From: Streptomyces zaomyceticus
Lineage (GTDB): Bacteria; Actinomycetota; Actinomycetes; Streptomycetales; Streptomycetaceae
DNA length: 64,000 bases
NCBI RefSeq assembly: GCF_014656215.1
Contig: NZ_BNBZ01000018.1
Span: 95,000 to 158,999 of the forward strand
Reading direction: 5' to 3'
Part shown: one piece after another, positions 9,802 through 17,841 of the stretch
Position numbering within the stretch: the stretch's first letter is position 1
How the letters are laid out: every line of letters starts with the position of its first letter
The notes under the pieces: generated by a model
The model's input: only the letters and a program-made list of their open reading frames with translations
What the model was told of the DNA's origin: nothing
Databases searched by the model: none
Position numbers and translations under genes: made by a program

Positions 9802-10092
9802 TCAGTGGGTCTCGGGACGGAGGACCTTGGTCCGGAGGACCGACTCGTTCAGGTTGAGCTGTCGGTCGAGCTCCTTGACGACCGCAGGCTCGGCCTGCAG
9901 GTCGATGACCGAGTAGATGCCCTCGGGCTTCTTCTTGATCTCGTAGGCCAGACGACGACGGCCCCAGGTGTCGACCTTCTCGACCTTTCCGTTGCCCTCA
10001 CGGACGACGGAGAGGAAGTTCTCGATCAGCGGGGAGACAGCGCGCTCCTCGAGATCGGGGTCGAGGATGACCATCACTTCGTAGTGACGCAT
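9802..10092 (-). CDS. rpsF: 30S ribosomal protein S6
   Basis: A 96-residue bS6 protein beginning MRHYEVMVILDPDLEERAV, with the family segments RRRLAYEIKKKPEGIY and DRQLNLNESVLRTKV. It heads the rpsF-ssb-rpsR-rplI operon. The start at 10092 is fixed by an almost perfect Shine-Dalgarno, AAAGGAGGTGGG, nine bases upstream; the longer frame up to 10716 is a chance extension. In many bacteria the S6:S18 complex represses its own mRNA through a leader motif; a hairpin at 10182-10214 in the leader is a candidate but unproven. Confidence 0.97.
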   Translation of the reverse strand: MRHYEVMVILDPDLEERAVSPLIENFLSVVREGNGKVEKVDTWGRRRLAYEIKKKPEGIYSVIDLQAEPAVVKELDRQLNLNESVLRTKVLRPETH

Positions 10093-10181
10093 GTGGAACC
10101 CACCTCCTTTGGACTCAGCGGCCACGGTCGTTCCGTGGCAGGAGGGTCGTGATGCGTAAGCAACGGTATCCGCCACCACTG

Positions 10182-10214
10182 ACAGTCCCCCTCGACGAAC
10201 GAGGGTCACTGTCG
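10182..10214 (-). promoter_or_regulatory. Hairpin in the rpsF operon leader
   Basis: GACAGT (10182-10187) pairs with ACTGTC (10209-10214) and CCCTCG (10190-10195) with CGAGGG (10201-10206), leaving a 2x2 internal loop and a five-base apical loop. It lies about 90 nt upstream of rpsF on its coding strand. It could be a leader regulatory structure or a promoter-proximal palindrome. Confidence 0.4.
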
Positions 10215-10377
10215 GGATCCAGGACGGACCAGGGCAGACACCGGTGCAGACCGTACAGAGTACCCGGTCATCCCCCTCCGGTTGAAATTCACCGGTGAGG
10301 GGACGCAATCTGTACACAACGGATGTCGGCGGCGCTACGATGCGCCGCCTTCCGGCAAGCACGCCAGGAGGTGCCCC

Positions 10378-10692
10378 ATGGCACAGGCAATGCGACCCGA
10401 CCCCGGCCACTCGCTGTTCGCCACCGACGGCAAACCCCATCCGCTCCAGGACACCCTGGTCGGAGTGACTCTGGTGATGGGCGTCCTCGCCTTCGTCACC
10501 GCGCAGTTCGACAACCTGCATCTGCTGAGTTCCTGGTCGGGCCTGATCGGCATCCTGACCGGCGCCTACGGACAGTTCATCTCCGTGACGACCCGCGAAC
10601 GGTTCCTGCTGATCCTCGGACTCGGCGCGTCGGCATTCGGCTTCTACCTCGGAATGGCGCACGGCGGCCTCTTCGGCGGCCTCATCAGCTGA
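10378..10692 (+). CDS. Small conserved-looking membrane protein
   Basis: A 104-residue protein with three hydrophobic stretches, at about residues 23-40, 47-66 and 76-96 (DTLVGVTLVMGVLAFVTA, WSGLIGILTGAYGQF, RFLLILGLGASAFGFYLGMAHGG). It begins with a short soluble head, MAQAMRPDPGHSLF. ATG 10378 is preceded by AGGAGGTGCCCC, a good ribosome site that rejects the longer frame from 10282. I do not recognise a named family. Its position between the rpsF operon and femX suggests an envelope protein, but this rests only on context. Confidence 0.75.
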   Translation: MAQAMRPDPGHSLFATDGKPHPLQDTLVGVTLVMGVLAFVTAQFDNLHLLSSWSGLIGILTGAYGQFISVTTRERFLLILGLGASAFGFYLGMAHGGLFGGLIS

Positions 10693-10811
10693 GCCCAGCG
10701 GCACGTCAGGGCACACGCACCCATTCGGGGCGCTCCCCGGTCACAGTAGGCTTCGGCGCGAGAGCCGGAGCCCCTGACCGATGGGGACACACCTGCCGAG
10801 GAGCGCCCCGC

Positions 10812-11930
10812 ATGAGCCTGACCCTGAGGACCATCAGTCGCGAGCAGCATCTGGGTTTCATCCAGAGCCAGCCCGCCGCGAGCCACTGCCAGGTCCCGGC
10901 ATGGGCTGATGTGAAGACGGAGTGGCGCTCGGAGAACCTCGGATGGTTCGACAAGAACGGCGAACTCGTCGGCGTCGGTCTGGTGCTCTACCGCCAGCTC
11001 CCGAAGATCAAGCGCTACCTCGCCTATCTGCCCGAGGGCCCGGTCATCAACTGGCACGCGCCCAACCTCGACGACTGGCTGCAGCCGATGCTGGCGCACC
11101 TCAAGCAGCAGGGCGCCTTCTCCGTGAAGATGGGCCCGCCGGTCGTCATCCGGCGCTGGGACTCGGCCGCCATCAAGTCCGGCATCCAGGACCCGGACGT
11201 CAAGCGCCTCAAGGACGTCGAAGCCACCCACATCGAGCCGCGCGCCTTCGAGGTCGCGGACCGGCTCCGGAAGATGGGCTGGCAGCAGGCCGAGGACGGC
11301 GGCGCCGGCTTCGGCGACGTGCAGCCCCGCTACGTCTTCCAGGTCCCGCTCGCGAACCGCTCGCTCGACGACGTCCTCAAGGGCTTCAACCAGCTGTGGC
11401 GCCGCAACATCAAGAAGGCCGAGAAGGCCGGTGTCGAGGTCGTCCAGGGTGGCTACGAGGACCTGGCCGAGTGGCAGCGGCTCTACGAGATCACGGCCGT
11501 CCGTGACCACTTCCGGCCGCGCCCGCTCTCGTACTTCCAGCGCATGTGGACCGTCCTCAACAACGAGGACCCCAACCGCATGCGGCTGTACTTCGCCCGC
11601 CACGACGGCGTGAACCTCTCCGCGGCGACGATGCTCGTCGTCGGCGGCCACGTCTGGTACTCCTACGGCGCCTCCGACAACATCGGCCGTGAGGTCCGGC
11701 CCTCGAACGCGATGCAGTGGCGGATGCTGCGCGACGCCTACGCGATGGGCGCGACCGTCTACGACCTGCGCGGCATCTCCGACTCGCTCGACGAGACCGA
11801 CCACCTCTTCGGACTCATCCAGTTCAAGGTGGGCACGGGCGGCGAGGCCGTCGAGTACGTCGGCGAGTGGGACTTCCCGCTGAACAAGCTGCTGCACAAG
11901 GCGCTCGACATCTACATGTCGCGCCGCTGA
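10812..11930 (+). CDS. femX: FemX/FemAB-like lipid II peptide-bridge aminoacyltransferase
   Basis: A 372-residue protein of FemABX length. Family features include WADVKTEWRSENLGWFD near the N-terminus, LWRRNIKKAEKAGVEV before the second GNAT-like subdomain, and the C-terminal YDLRGISDSLDETDHLFGLIQFKVGTGGEAVEYVGEWD block. In Streptomyces the FemX enzyme uses aminoacyl-tRNA to add the first Gly to the stem peptide of lipid II, building the cross-bridge; glycine specificity here is inferred from genus. ATG 10812 follows GAGGAGCGCCCC. The racemase-like gene follows 103 bp downstream on the same strand, and a PBP is nearby, forming a wall-synthesis block. Confidence 0.88.
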   Translation: MSLTLRTISREQHLGFIQSQPAASHCQVPAWADVKTEWRSENLGWFDKNGELVGVGLVLYRQLPKIKRYLAYLPEGPVINWHAPNLDDWLQPMLAHLKQQGAFSVKMGPPVVIRRWDSAAIKSGIQDPDVKRLKDVEATHIEPRAFEVADRLRKMGWQQAEDGGAGFGDVQPRYVFQVPLANRSLDDVLKGFNQLWRRNIKKAEKAGVEVVQGGYEDLAEWQRLYEITAVRDHFRPRPLSYFQRMWTVLNNEDPNRMRLYFARHDGVNLSAATMLVVGGHVWYSYGASDNIGREVRPSNAMQWRMLRDAYAMGATVYDLRGISDSLDETDHLFGLIQFKVGTGGEAVEYVGEWDFPLNKLLHKALDIYMSRR

Positions 11931-12033
11931 TCCCTCACGTCGCGGCGCCGACCCCTGTCGTGTCGCCGACGTTTCCGTAGTCTCGTACATACCTTTGATA
12001 CACCGCTGCCATCAGAAAGGTTCCGGGCCGGCC

Positions 12034-13065
12034 ATGGCGCTCTCCCTCTACGTCGACACCGCTCGCTGGCGCGCGCACCAGAAGACCGTCATCGACCAGT
12101 TCCCAGGTGTGATCCCGGTCTGCAAGGGCAATGGCTACGGCTTCGGCCACGAGCGCCTCGCGGACGAGGCGGCCCGGTTCGGCGCCGACATGCTCGCCGT
12201 GGGCACCACGTACGAGGCCGCGAAGATCAAGGACTGGTTCAGCGGCGATCTGCTGGTCCTCACCCCGTTCCGCCGTGGTGAAGAACCGGTTCCGCTGCCC
12301 GACCGGGTCATCCGCTCGGTGTCGTCCGTGGACGGCGTCCACGCCCTCGTGGGCGCCCGGGTCGTCATCGAGTGCATGAGCTCGATGAAGCGCCACGGCG
12401 TCCGCGAGGAGGAGCTCCAGCAGCTCCACTCCGCCATCGAGGACGTACGCCTGGAGGGCTTCGCGCTCCACCTCCCGCTGGACCGCCCCGACGGCACCGA
12501 CGCCGTCGAGGAGGTCATCGGCTGGATGGACCGGCTGCGGGCCGCCAGGCTGCCGCTGCACACCATGTTCGTCAGCCACCTGCGGGCCCAGGAGCAGGCC
12601 AGGCTCCAGCAGCAGTTCCCGCAGACCCGCTTCCGCGCCCGTATCGGCACCCGGCTGTGGCTGGGCGACCACGAGGCCACGGAGTACCGGGGTGCGGTCC
12701 TCGACGTGACCCGGGTCGCCAAGGGCGACCGGTTCGGCTACCGCCAGCAGAAGGCCGCGTCGGACGGCTGGCTGGTCGTCGTGGCCGGCGGCACCTCGCA
12801 CGGTGTGGGCCTGGAGGCCCCCAAGGCGATGCACGGCGTCATGCCGCGCGCCAAGGGCGTCGCACGGGCCGGTCTCGCCACCGTCAACCGGAACCTCTCG
12901 CCCTTCGTCTGGGCCGGCAAGCAGCGCTGGTTCGCCGAGCCGCCGCACATGCAGGTGTCGATCCTGTTCGTGCCGTCCGACGCCCAGGAGCCGCGCGTGG
13001 GCGACGAACTCGTCGCCCATCTGCGCCACACCACGACGCAGTTCGACCGGCTCGTCGAGCGCTGA
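12034..13065 (+). CDS. Alanine-racemase-like fold III PLP protein
   Basis: 343 residues. The segment VCKGNGYGFG (Lys31) matches the alanine-racemase PLP motif K-x-N-x-Y-G, making Lys31 the presumed Schiff-base lysine. The rest of the TIM-barrel-like N-domain follows, and GTRLWLG resembles the phosphate-binding GIRLYG segment. In the C-terminal part I cannot find the second catalytic Tyr motif (YGRGY-like) of true alanine racemases, so it may be a divergent racemase or a PLP-binding relative. ATG 12034 starts MALSLYVDT. Location after femX suggests a role in supplying or sensing D-amino acids for wall synthesis; this is inference. Confidence 0.75.
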   Translation: MALSLYVDTARWRAHQKTVIDQFPGVIPVCKGNGYGFGHERLADEAARFGADMLAVGTTYEAAKIKDWFSGDLLVLTPFRRGEEPVPLPDRVIRSVSSVDGVHALVGARVVIECMSSMKRHGVREEELQQLHSAIEDVRLEGFALHLPLDRPDGTDAVEEVIGWMDRLRAARLPLHTMFVSHLRAQEQARLQQQFPQTRFRARIGTRLWLGDHEATEYRGAVLDVTRVAKGDRFGYRQQKAASDGWLVVVAGGTSHGVGLEAPKAMHGVMPRAKGVARAGLATVNRNLSPFVWAGKQRWFAEPPHMQVSILFVPSDAQEPRVGDELVAHLRHTTTQFDRLVER

Positions 13066-13080
13066 GCCGGCCGGTACCGC

Positions 13081-14598
13081 TCACCCCCGGGGACCCTGGT
13101 CCCCGGGGGTTCCCCATTCCACCCGCGGGCCGTCCTCGGCCGCCGGGGCCGCGTGCCGGGCCGGATGGGCGGCCCTGCCCGCCACGAAGACGTCCTCCGC
13201 GCCGTCCAGGACGCCCCCCGAGGGGTCGTCCGCGCCGTCCTGCCGTACCGGATCCTTCTCGGGCGCCAGGATGTCCCGTACGACCATCGCGCACAGGTAC
13301 AGGGTGCCGAGCAGGTGCAGCACGATCGCGAACTGGTAGCCGTCCACCGGCAGTCCCTGCTTGCTGTTGCCGCTGGTCGTGAACGCCAGGTACATCCAGA
13401 CGCCCACGAAGTACGTGACCTCGCAGGCCTGCCAGACGAGGAAGTCGCGCCAGCGCGGCCGGGCGAGCGCCGCCAGCGGCACCAGCCACAGGACGTACTG
13501 CGGTGAGTAGACCTTGTTGGTCAGCACGAACGCGGCGACGATCAGGAACGCCAGCTGCGCGAAGCGGGGCCTGCGGGGCGCCGTGAACGCCAGGTGGGCG
13601 AGTCCGGCGACCGCCACCAGCATCAGCAGCAGCGCGTAGAGGTTCGCCCGGTCCGGCTGGATCGAGTCGCCCGTCCGCTGGCTGATCAGCAGCCACACCG
13701 AGCCGAAGTCGACGTTCCTGCGCATGCTGAAGAGGTAGAACTGCTTCCATCCCTCGGGGGCCAGCAGCATCACGGGCAGGTTCACCACCAGCCAGGAACC
13801 GGCGAAGCCGAGGACGGCGGTGCCGTACTCCCGCCACTTCCCGGCCCGCCAGCAGAGCAGCAGCAACGGGCAGAGGAGCAGGACCGGGTAGAGCTTGGCG
13901 GCGGTGGCGAGGCCGAGCAGGATTCCGAAGGCCAGCGGACGCTCGCGCGACCACATCAGCATCGCGGCGGCGGTCAGCGCGACGGCCAGTATGTCCCAGT
14001 TGATCGTGGCGGTCAGCGCGATCGAGGGCGCCAGGGCGACGAGCAGCCCGTCCCAGGGACGCAGACGGTGTGTCCGGGCCACACAGACCGCGAGGACGGC
14101 CGCGCAGACCATCAGCAGACCGGCGTTGGCCAGCCAGAAAGCCTGCTCCTGCTGCATGGTGTCGCCGCCGCCCGGCGTCAGCCAGGCCGCGACCTCCATG
14201 AAGAGACCGGTCAGGACCGGGTACTCCAGGAACGGTATGTCGCCGCCCAGCCGGTCGAAGTAGGGCACCAGGCCGTCGGCGAAGCCCCGCCCGGAGAACA
14301 GATGCGGGATGTCGGAGTAGCACGCGTGGGTGTACTGCGAGGTCGTGCCGCGGAACCAGGCCCAGTTGTAACAGGGCAGCTTCTGCACCATGCCGAGGGC
14401 GAACATGCCGATGGCCACGAGGGCGATCACCCGCACCGGCGTCAGCTGGCCGGTGCCGGTCACCGCCCTGCGGCCGTAGGGGCCGCCGATCAGCTCGCTG
14501 CCCGCGGCGGCCACCTTGTCCCGGTGGGTGGGGATGACCGTCTGCGAGCGGCCCTTCGGCCGGTCCTGCGGCGCGCTCGTCTTCTGGAGGCTCGGCAT
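13081..14598 (-). CDS. GT87/DUF2029-type polytopic glycosyltransferase
   Basis: 505 residues with about ten to twelve hydrophobic segments, starting near residue 55 (VRVIALVAIGMFALGMVQKL). The luminal loop with YSDIPHLFSGRGFADGLVPYFDR and the segment EYPVLTGLFMEVAAWL fit the GT-C superfamily, family 87, whose members use polyprenyl-phosphate sugars; mycobacterial relatives add mannose or arabinose outside the membrane. ATG 14598 begins MPSLQKTSAPQ; upstream codons in this frame are inside the PBP gene on the same strand. The stop codon sits in a 13-bp hairpin shared with the convergent racemase-like gene. Sugar and acceptor are unknown. Confidence 0.8.
   Translation of the reverse strand: MPSLQKTSAPQDRPKGRSQTVIPTHRDKVAAAGSELIGGPYGRRAVTGTGQLTPVRVIALVAIGMFALGMVQKLPCYNWAWFRGTTSQYTHACYSDIPHLFSGRGFADGLVPYFDRLGGDIPFLEYPVLTGLFMEVAAWLTPGGGDTMQQEQAFWLANAGLLMVCAAVLAVCVARTHRLRPWDGLLVALAPSIALTATINWDILAVALTAAAMLMWSRERPLAFGILLGLATAAKLYPVLLLCPLLLLCWRAGKWREYGTAVLGFAGSWLVVNLPVMLLAPEGWKQFYLFSMRRNVDFGSVWLLISQRTGDSIQPDRANLYALLLMLVAVAGLAHLAFTAPRRPRFAQLAFLIVAAFVLTNKVYSPQYVLWLVPLAALARPRWRDFLVWQACEVTYFVGVWMYLAFTTSGNSKQGLPVDGYQFAIVLHLLGTLYLCAMVVRDILAPEKDPVRQDGADDPSGGVLDGAEDVFVAGRAAHPARHAAPAAEDGPRVEWGTPGDQGPRG
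13083..13110. terminator. Bidirectional terminator hairpin
   Basis: ACCCCCGGGGACC (13083-13095) pairs perfectly with GGTCCCCGGGGGT (13098-13110). It lies between two convergent genes and overlaps the last codons of the minus-strand one. Confidence 0.8.
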
Positions 14599-14710
14599 GG
14601 GGACATCCTGCCGTACGTCTCCGGGAAAACGGCGAGGGCCGCCGCGGCCGGCCCGTACGGAAGGTACGGAGCGGACGCGACGGCCCTCGGGGAAGTGCCC
14701 CGGCCGAGGA

Positions 14711-17470
14711 TCAGGGAACCCAGGTCCCGTCGTTGGGCCGGCCGTTCCCGCCGCCGGGCCCGTTGTCGTCCGTCGGTGTGCCGGTCGGCGACGCGGTGCC
14801 GGTGGTGGGTGGCGTGGTGGTGGGCTGCCCGGTGTTGCCACCGGGGTTGCCCGGTTCCCCGGTGTTGTTGCAGTCCCAGTCCCACACGCCACAGGTCGTC
14901 TTGCCCGGCTTCGGCGTCTTGGTCGGCGGGGGAGTCGTCGTCGGCGTGGTCGGGGGAGTCGTCGTCGGCGTCGCCGTGGTCTCGGTCGGCGTCGGCGTGG
15001 CCGTCGGCGTCGGCGTCGGGCTGTTGGCGCCACCGCCGAAGACGGGCTCGGCGCCCTCCAGCTTCTCCGGCTCCGGGAAGCTCTTGACCGGGTAGCTCTC
15101 CACGGCCCCGGACATGTAGTCCTGCCAGATCCGGGACGGGAACGAAGAACCGTGGATCTTCGGCTGGTCACCCGTGCCGAACATCTTCTCGAACTGGCGC
15201 CCCTTCTTCGTCTCGTCGTCGTCGAAGCGGTACATGTCGATCGCGGTCGACAGCTGCGGGGTGTAACCCACGAACCAGGCCGACTTGTTGCCGTCGGTCG
15301 TACCGGTCTTGCCGGCCACCTGGCGGCCCGGGATCCGCGCCTTCTTGCCGGTGCCCTCGTCGTCGTCCACGACGGACCGGAGGACGTCGGTGACGTTGTT
15401 GGCGACGGCGGGGGTGAAGGCGTTCTTCGTCTTCTCCTCGTGCTTCTTGTAGACGACCCCCTCCTTCTTCACCATCTCCACCGAGTAGGGGTCGTTCTGC
15501 TTGCCCTGGTTGGCGAAGGTGGCGTAGGCGCCGGCCATGCGGATGGCACTGGGGCTGGAGATACCGAGGGAGAAGGAGGGCACCTCGCCCTGGACGAGCG
15601 AGTCGGGGCGCAGGCCCGCGTTGATGGCGGCGTCACGGACCTTGTCGATGCCGACGTCCATGCCGAGCTGCACGTACGGCGAGTTCGCCGACTTGACCAT
15701 GGCCCTGCGCAGGGTCATGTCCTTGTAGCTCGCGTCGTCGTCATTGGTCTGGCGCCACTCCTCGCCCTTCTCGTTGTGCCAGATGTCGCCGTTGTACTTG
15801 CGGATCGTCAGCTTGTTCTTGCCGGAGTAGCGGCTCTTGTCCGGGTCGACGATCGTGCGGGTGGACGCGTCCTGGGTCTCGCCCAGATCCTTGTCCCGGA
15901 CGCCGTCCGCCATCGCGGCGGCGAGCACGAAGGGCTTGAACGTCGAACCGACCTGGGCGCCGGTGTTGTCGGCGTTGCTCCGGAAGTGCTTGGTCGCGTC
16001 GACACCACCGTAGAGGGCGACGATCTTGCCGGTCGCCGTGTCGACGGAGGCGCCGCCGAACTGCACGTTCGTGTCCGTCTTCGGGCGCTTCTTCGGGTCG
16101 ATGTACTCGTCCAGGATCTTCGTGACCGACTTCTCGAGAGCGTTCACCTTCTTCTTGTCGAAGGTGGTGAAGATCTCGTACCCGCCCCGCTCCAGGTCCT
16201 GCTCGGTGATGCCGAACTGGGCCTTGACGTTCGCCTTGGCGGTGGTGACCAGATAACCGATCTGACCGCTCAGGTTGGCGCTCTTCTTGGGGCCCTCGAC
16301 CTTGGGGAACGTCGTGTACTTCGCACGCTCCTCGGCCTGGAGGTGCCCGTCGTTCGTCATCTCGTCGAGGATCCACTTCCACCGCTTGGTGGCACGGTCC
16401 GTGTTCTTCTCGGGCGTGGCCTCGGAGTCGATCTCGGGGTAGCCGGCGGGGTCGTAGTACGTCGCGCCCTTGAGGACCGCGGCGAGCAGCGCCGACTGGC
16501 TGGGGTTGAGCTTCTCGGCGTCCGTGTTGAAGTAGGCGCGGGCCGCCGCCTGAACACCGTAGGCTCCGCGCCCGTAGTACGCGGTGTTCAGATAGCCGGC
16601 CATGATTTCTTCCTTGTCGACCTCGCCGCCGACCTTCATGGAGATGAAGAGTTCCTTCACCTTCCGGCTGAGGGTCTGCGACTGGTCGTCAAGGCGGTTG
16701 TTCTTCACGTACTGCTGGGTGATCGTCGAGCCACCCTGGGTCTCGCCGCCCTTGGCCATGTTCCACACGGCGCGGCCGATACCCATGGGGTCGATCCCGG
16801 AGTCGTCCCAGAACGTCTTGTTCTCGGCCGAGATCACCGCGTTCTGCATGGCCTTCGGGATCTTCGCGAACGGGACGATCTGACGGTTCGTGCCGCTGCC
16901 CGTCGCGACCATCCGGGTCCCGTCGGCCCAGTAGTAGATGTTGTTCTGCGACTTCGCGGTCAGAGCCTCATTGGGGATCTCCACCTGCGAGTACGCGAAA
17001 GTGGCCGCGCCCATCAGGCTCGCCGCGAAGAACAGGAACGTGCCCGTCACGAGCTTCCACGACGGCATCCAGCGACGCCAGCCGTACTTGCCGTACCTCG
17101 GGTAGTCGATCGCCCGCTTCTTGCCCGGCGGCCGACCGCCGGGGCCACGCCCGGGACCGCTGCCACGGCCTCCACCGCCGCCGCCACGCCGTCCGCCCCC
17201 GGGGCCACCAGGGCCTCCGGGACCGGCTTCGGCCCCCTTCCGGCGGCTGCCGCGCTGGGCGGCCCTCCGGGCCTCCGCGCGGCCCCCATAGGGACGCTGT
17301 TCCTCCCCGTGGGAGGCAGCGGGCCCGTACGAGGCCGACGGGGCCCCCGTACCGACATCCTGGGCCGGGGCCGACCTGCGGCCCACCGGCTGCTGGGCAG
17401 CGCGCCGTGCCGCCGCGCGACCGCCCGTCGGCGGCTGCTGCGGCGGCATTTTGCGACGATGCTCGCTCAT
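14711..17470 (-). CDS. Class A penicillin-binding protein (transglycosylase/transpeptidase)
   Basis: 919 residues. Order: Arg/Gly/Pro-rich cytoplasmic tail (1-130), one membrane anchor near 138-160, GT51 glycosyltransferase with the catalytic-Glu region ISAENKTFWDD near 213, then a transpeptidase domain with STFK near 508, SAN near 594 and KTGT near 720. It polymerises glycan and cross-links stem peptides outside the membrane. The C-terminus from about residue 800 is a Thr/Pro-rich tail ending in a segment with two cysteines (TTCGVWDWDCNN), absent from compact PBPs. The start 17470 (MSEHRRKMPP) is internal to a longer frame. It lies upstream of the GT87 gene on the same strand. Confidence 0.93.
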   Translation of the reverse strand: MSEHRRKMPPQQPPTGGRAAARRAAQQPVGRRSAPAQDVGTGAPSASYGPAASHGEEQRPYGGRAEARRAAQRGSRRKGAEAGPGGPGGPGGGRRGGGGGGRGSGPGRGPGGRPPGKKRAIDYPRYGKYGWRRWMPSWKLVTGTFLFFAASLMGAATFAYSQVEIPNEALTAKSQNNIYYWADGTRMVATGSGTNRQIVPFAKIPKAMQNAVISAENKTFWDDSGIDPMGIGRAVWNMAKGGETQGGSTITQQYVKNNRLDDQSQTLSRKVKELFISMKVGGEVDKEEIMAGYLNTAYYGRGAYGVQAAARAYFNTDAEKLNPSQSALLAAVLKGATYYDPAGYPEIDSEATPEKNTDRATKRWKWILDEMTNDGHLQAEERAKYTTFPKVEGPKKSANLSGQIGYLVTTAKANVKAQFGITEQDLERGGYEIFTTFDKKKVNALEKSVTKILDEYIDPKKRPKTDTNVQFGGASVDTATGKIVALYGGVDATKHFRSNADNTGAQVGSTFKPFVLAAAMADGVRDKDLGETQDASTRTIVDPDKSRYSGKNKLTIRKYNGDIWHNEKGEEWRQTNDDDASYKDMTLRRAMVKSANSPYVQLGMDVGIDKVRDAAINAGLRPDSLVQGEVPSFSLGISSPSAIRMAGAYATFANQGKQNDPYSVEMVKKEGVVYKKHEEKTKNAFTPAVANNVTDVLRSVVDDDEGTGKKARIPGRQVAGKTGTTDGNKSAWFVGYTPQLSTAIDMYRFDDDETKKGRQFEKMFGTGDQPKIHGSSFPSRIWQDYMSGAVESYPVKSFPEPEKLEGAEPVFGGGANSPTPTPTATPTPTETTATPTTTPPTTPTTTPPPTKTPKPGKTTCGVWDWDCNNTGEPGNPGGNTGQPTTTPPTTGTASPTGTPTDDNGPGGGNGRPNDGTWVP

Positions 17471-17721
17471 CGAACGACTACTCCTCGGGCAGGCACTTAC
17501 GCCTGGAAGCGGCAGTTGAGTTCCGGTCCCCCCGAAATGCGCACGTCCGGAACCCCATCGGAGGTCCCTCCGTCCGCAGCCGGTCACCCGGAGCACTGAC
17601 GCCCCACGGCATCGCTCGGTTCCCGGTGTTCTGCATGCCGCACAGACTACGCACGGCCAAAACCCACAGAGAGCCGGAGTTCACCCCAAATCAGGCAAGT
17701 CGATCGCTGTGAATTGACGAT

Positions 17722-17735
17722 GTGACGCCGGTCAC
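17722..17735. promoter_or_regulatory. Candidate Crp (cAMP receptor protein) site
   Basis: GTGACGCCGGTCAC is a perfect palindrome with arms GTGAC/GTCAC. It fits the GTG-N6-GNCAC pattern reported for S. coelicolor Crp, in the intergenic region between the divergent PBP and PadR genes. Binding is untested. Confidence 0.4.
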
Positions 17736-17746
17736 GGCGGTCCCAC

Positions 17747-17775
17747 TTGTCGAGACAGGGAGGCCGTTCTATCGT
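17747..17775 (+). promoter_or_regulatory. Putative promoter of the PadR gene
   Basis: TTGTCG (17747-17752) and TATCGT (17770-17775) are separated by 17 bp, a plausible -35/-10 pair. The perfect operator palindrome begins inside the -10 element. Confidence 0.5.
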
Positions 17776-17805
17776 GCTGATGTATCGAGTCGATACATCA
17801 GCACG
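17773..17805. promoter_or_regulatory. PadR operator: perfect 15-bp inverted repeat
   Basis: CGTGCTGATGTATCG (17773-17787), AGT, then CGATACATCAGCACG (17791-17805): a perfect inverted repeat containing ATGT-N11-ACAT, the pattern typical of PadR sites. It lies 36 bp before the PadR start and overlaps the predicted -10, as expected for autorepression. Confidence 0.75.
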
Positions 17806-17841
17806 GCATAAGAGCCCCGAAGGCGGAGGAGGAGGCGACGA

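Noticed and set aside
10323..10811. Long N-terminal extension of FemX frame
   Set aside because: It overlaps the small membrane protein gene in another frame and lacks family similarity; ATG 10812 has a good ribosome site.
14632..14699. CGAGGGCCG/CGGCCCTCG arms between the PBP and GT87 genes
   Set aside because: The 49-nt loop is long for an intrinsic terminator; I could not decide if it is functional.
14516..17599. 1027-residue plus-strand frame over the PBP gene
   Set aside because: The minus strand has SxxK, SxN and KTGT motifs at the right spacing; the plus frame is a shadow.
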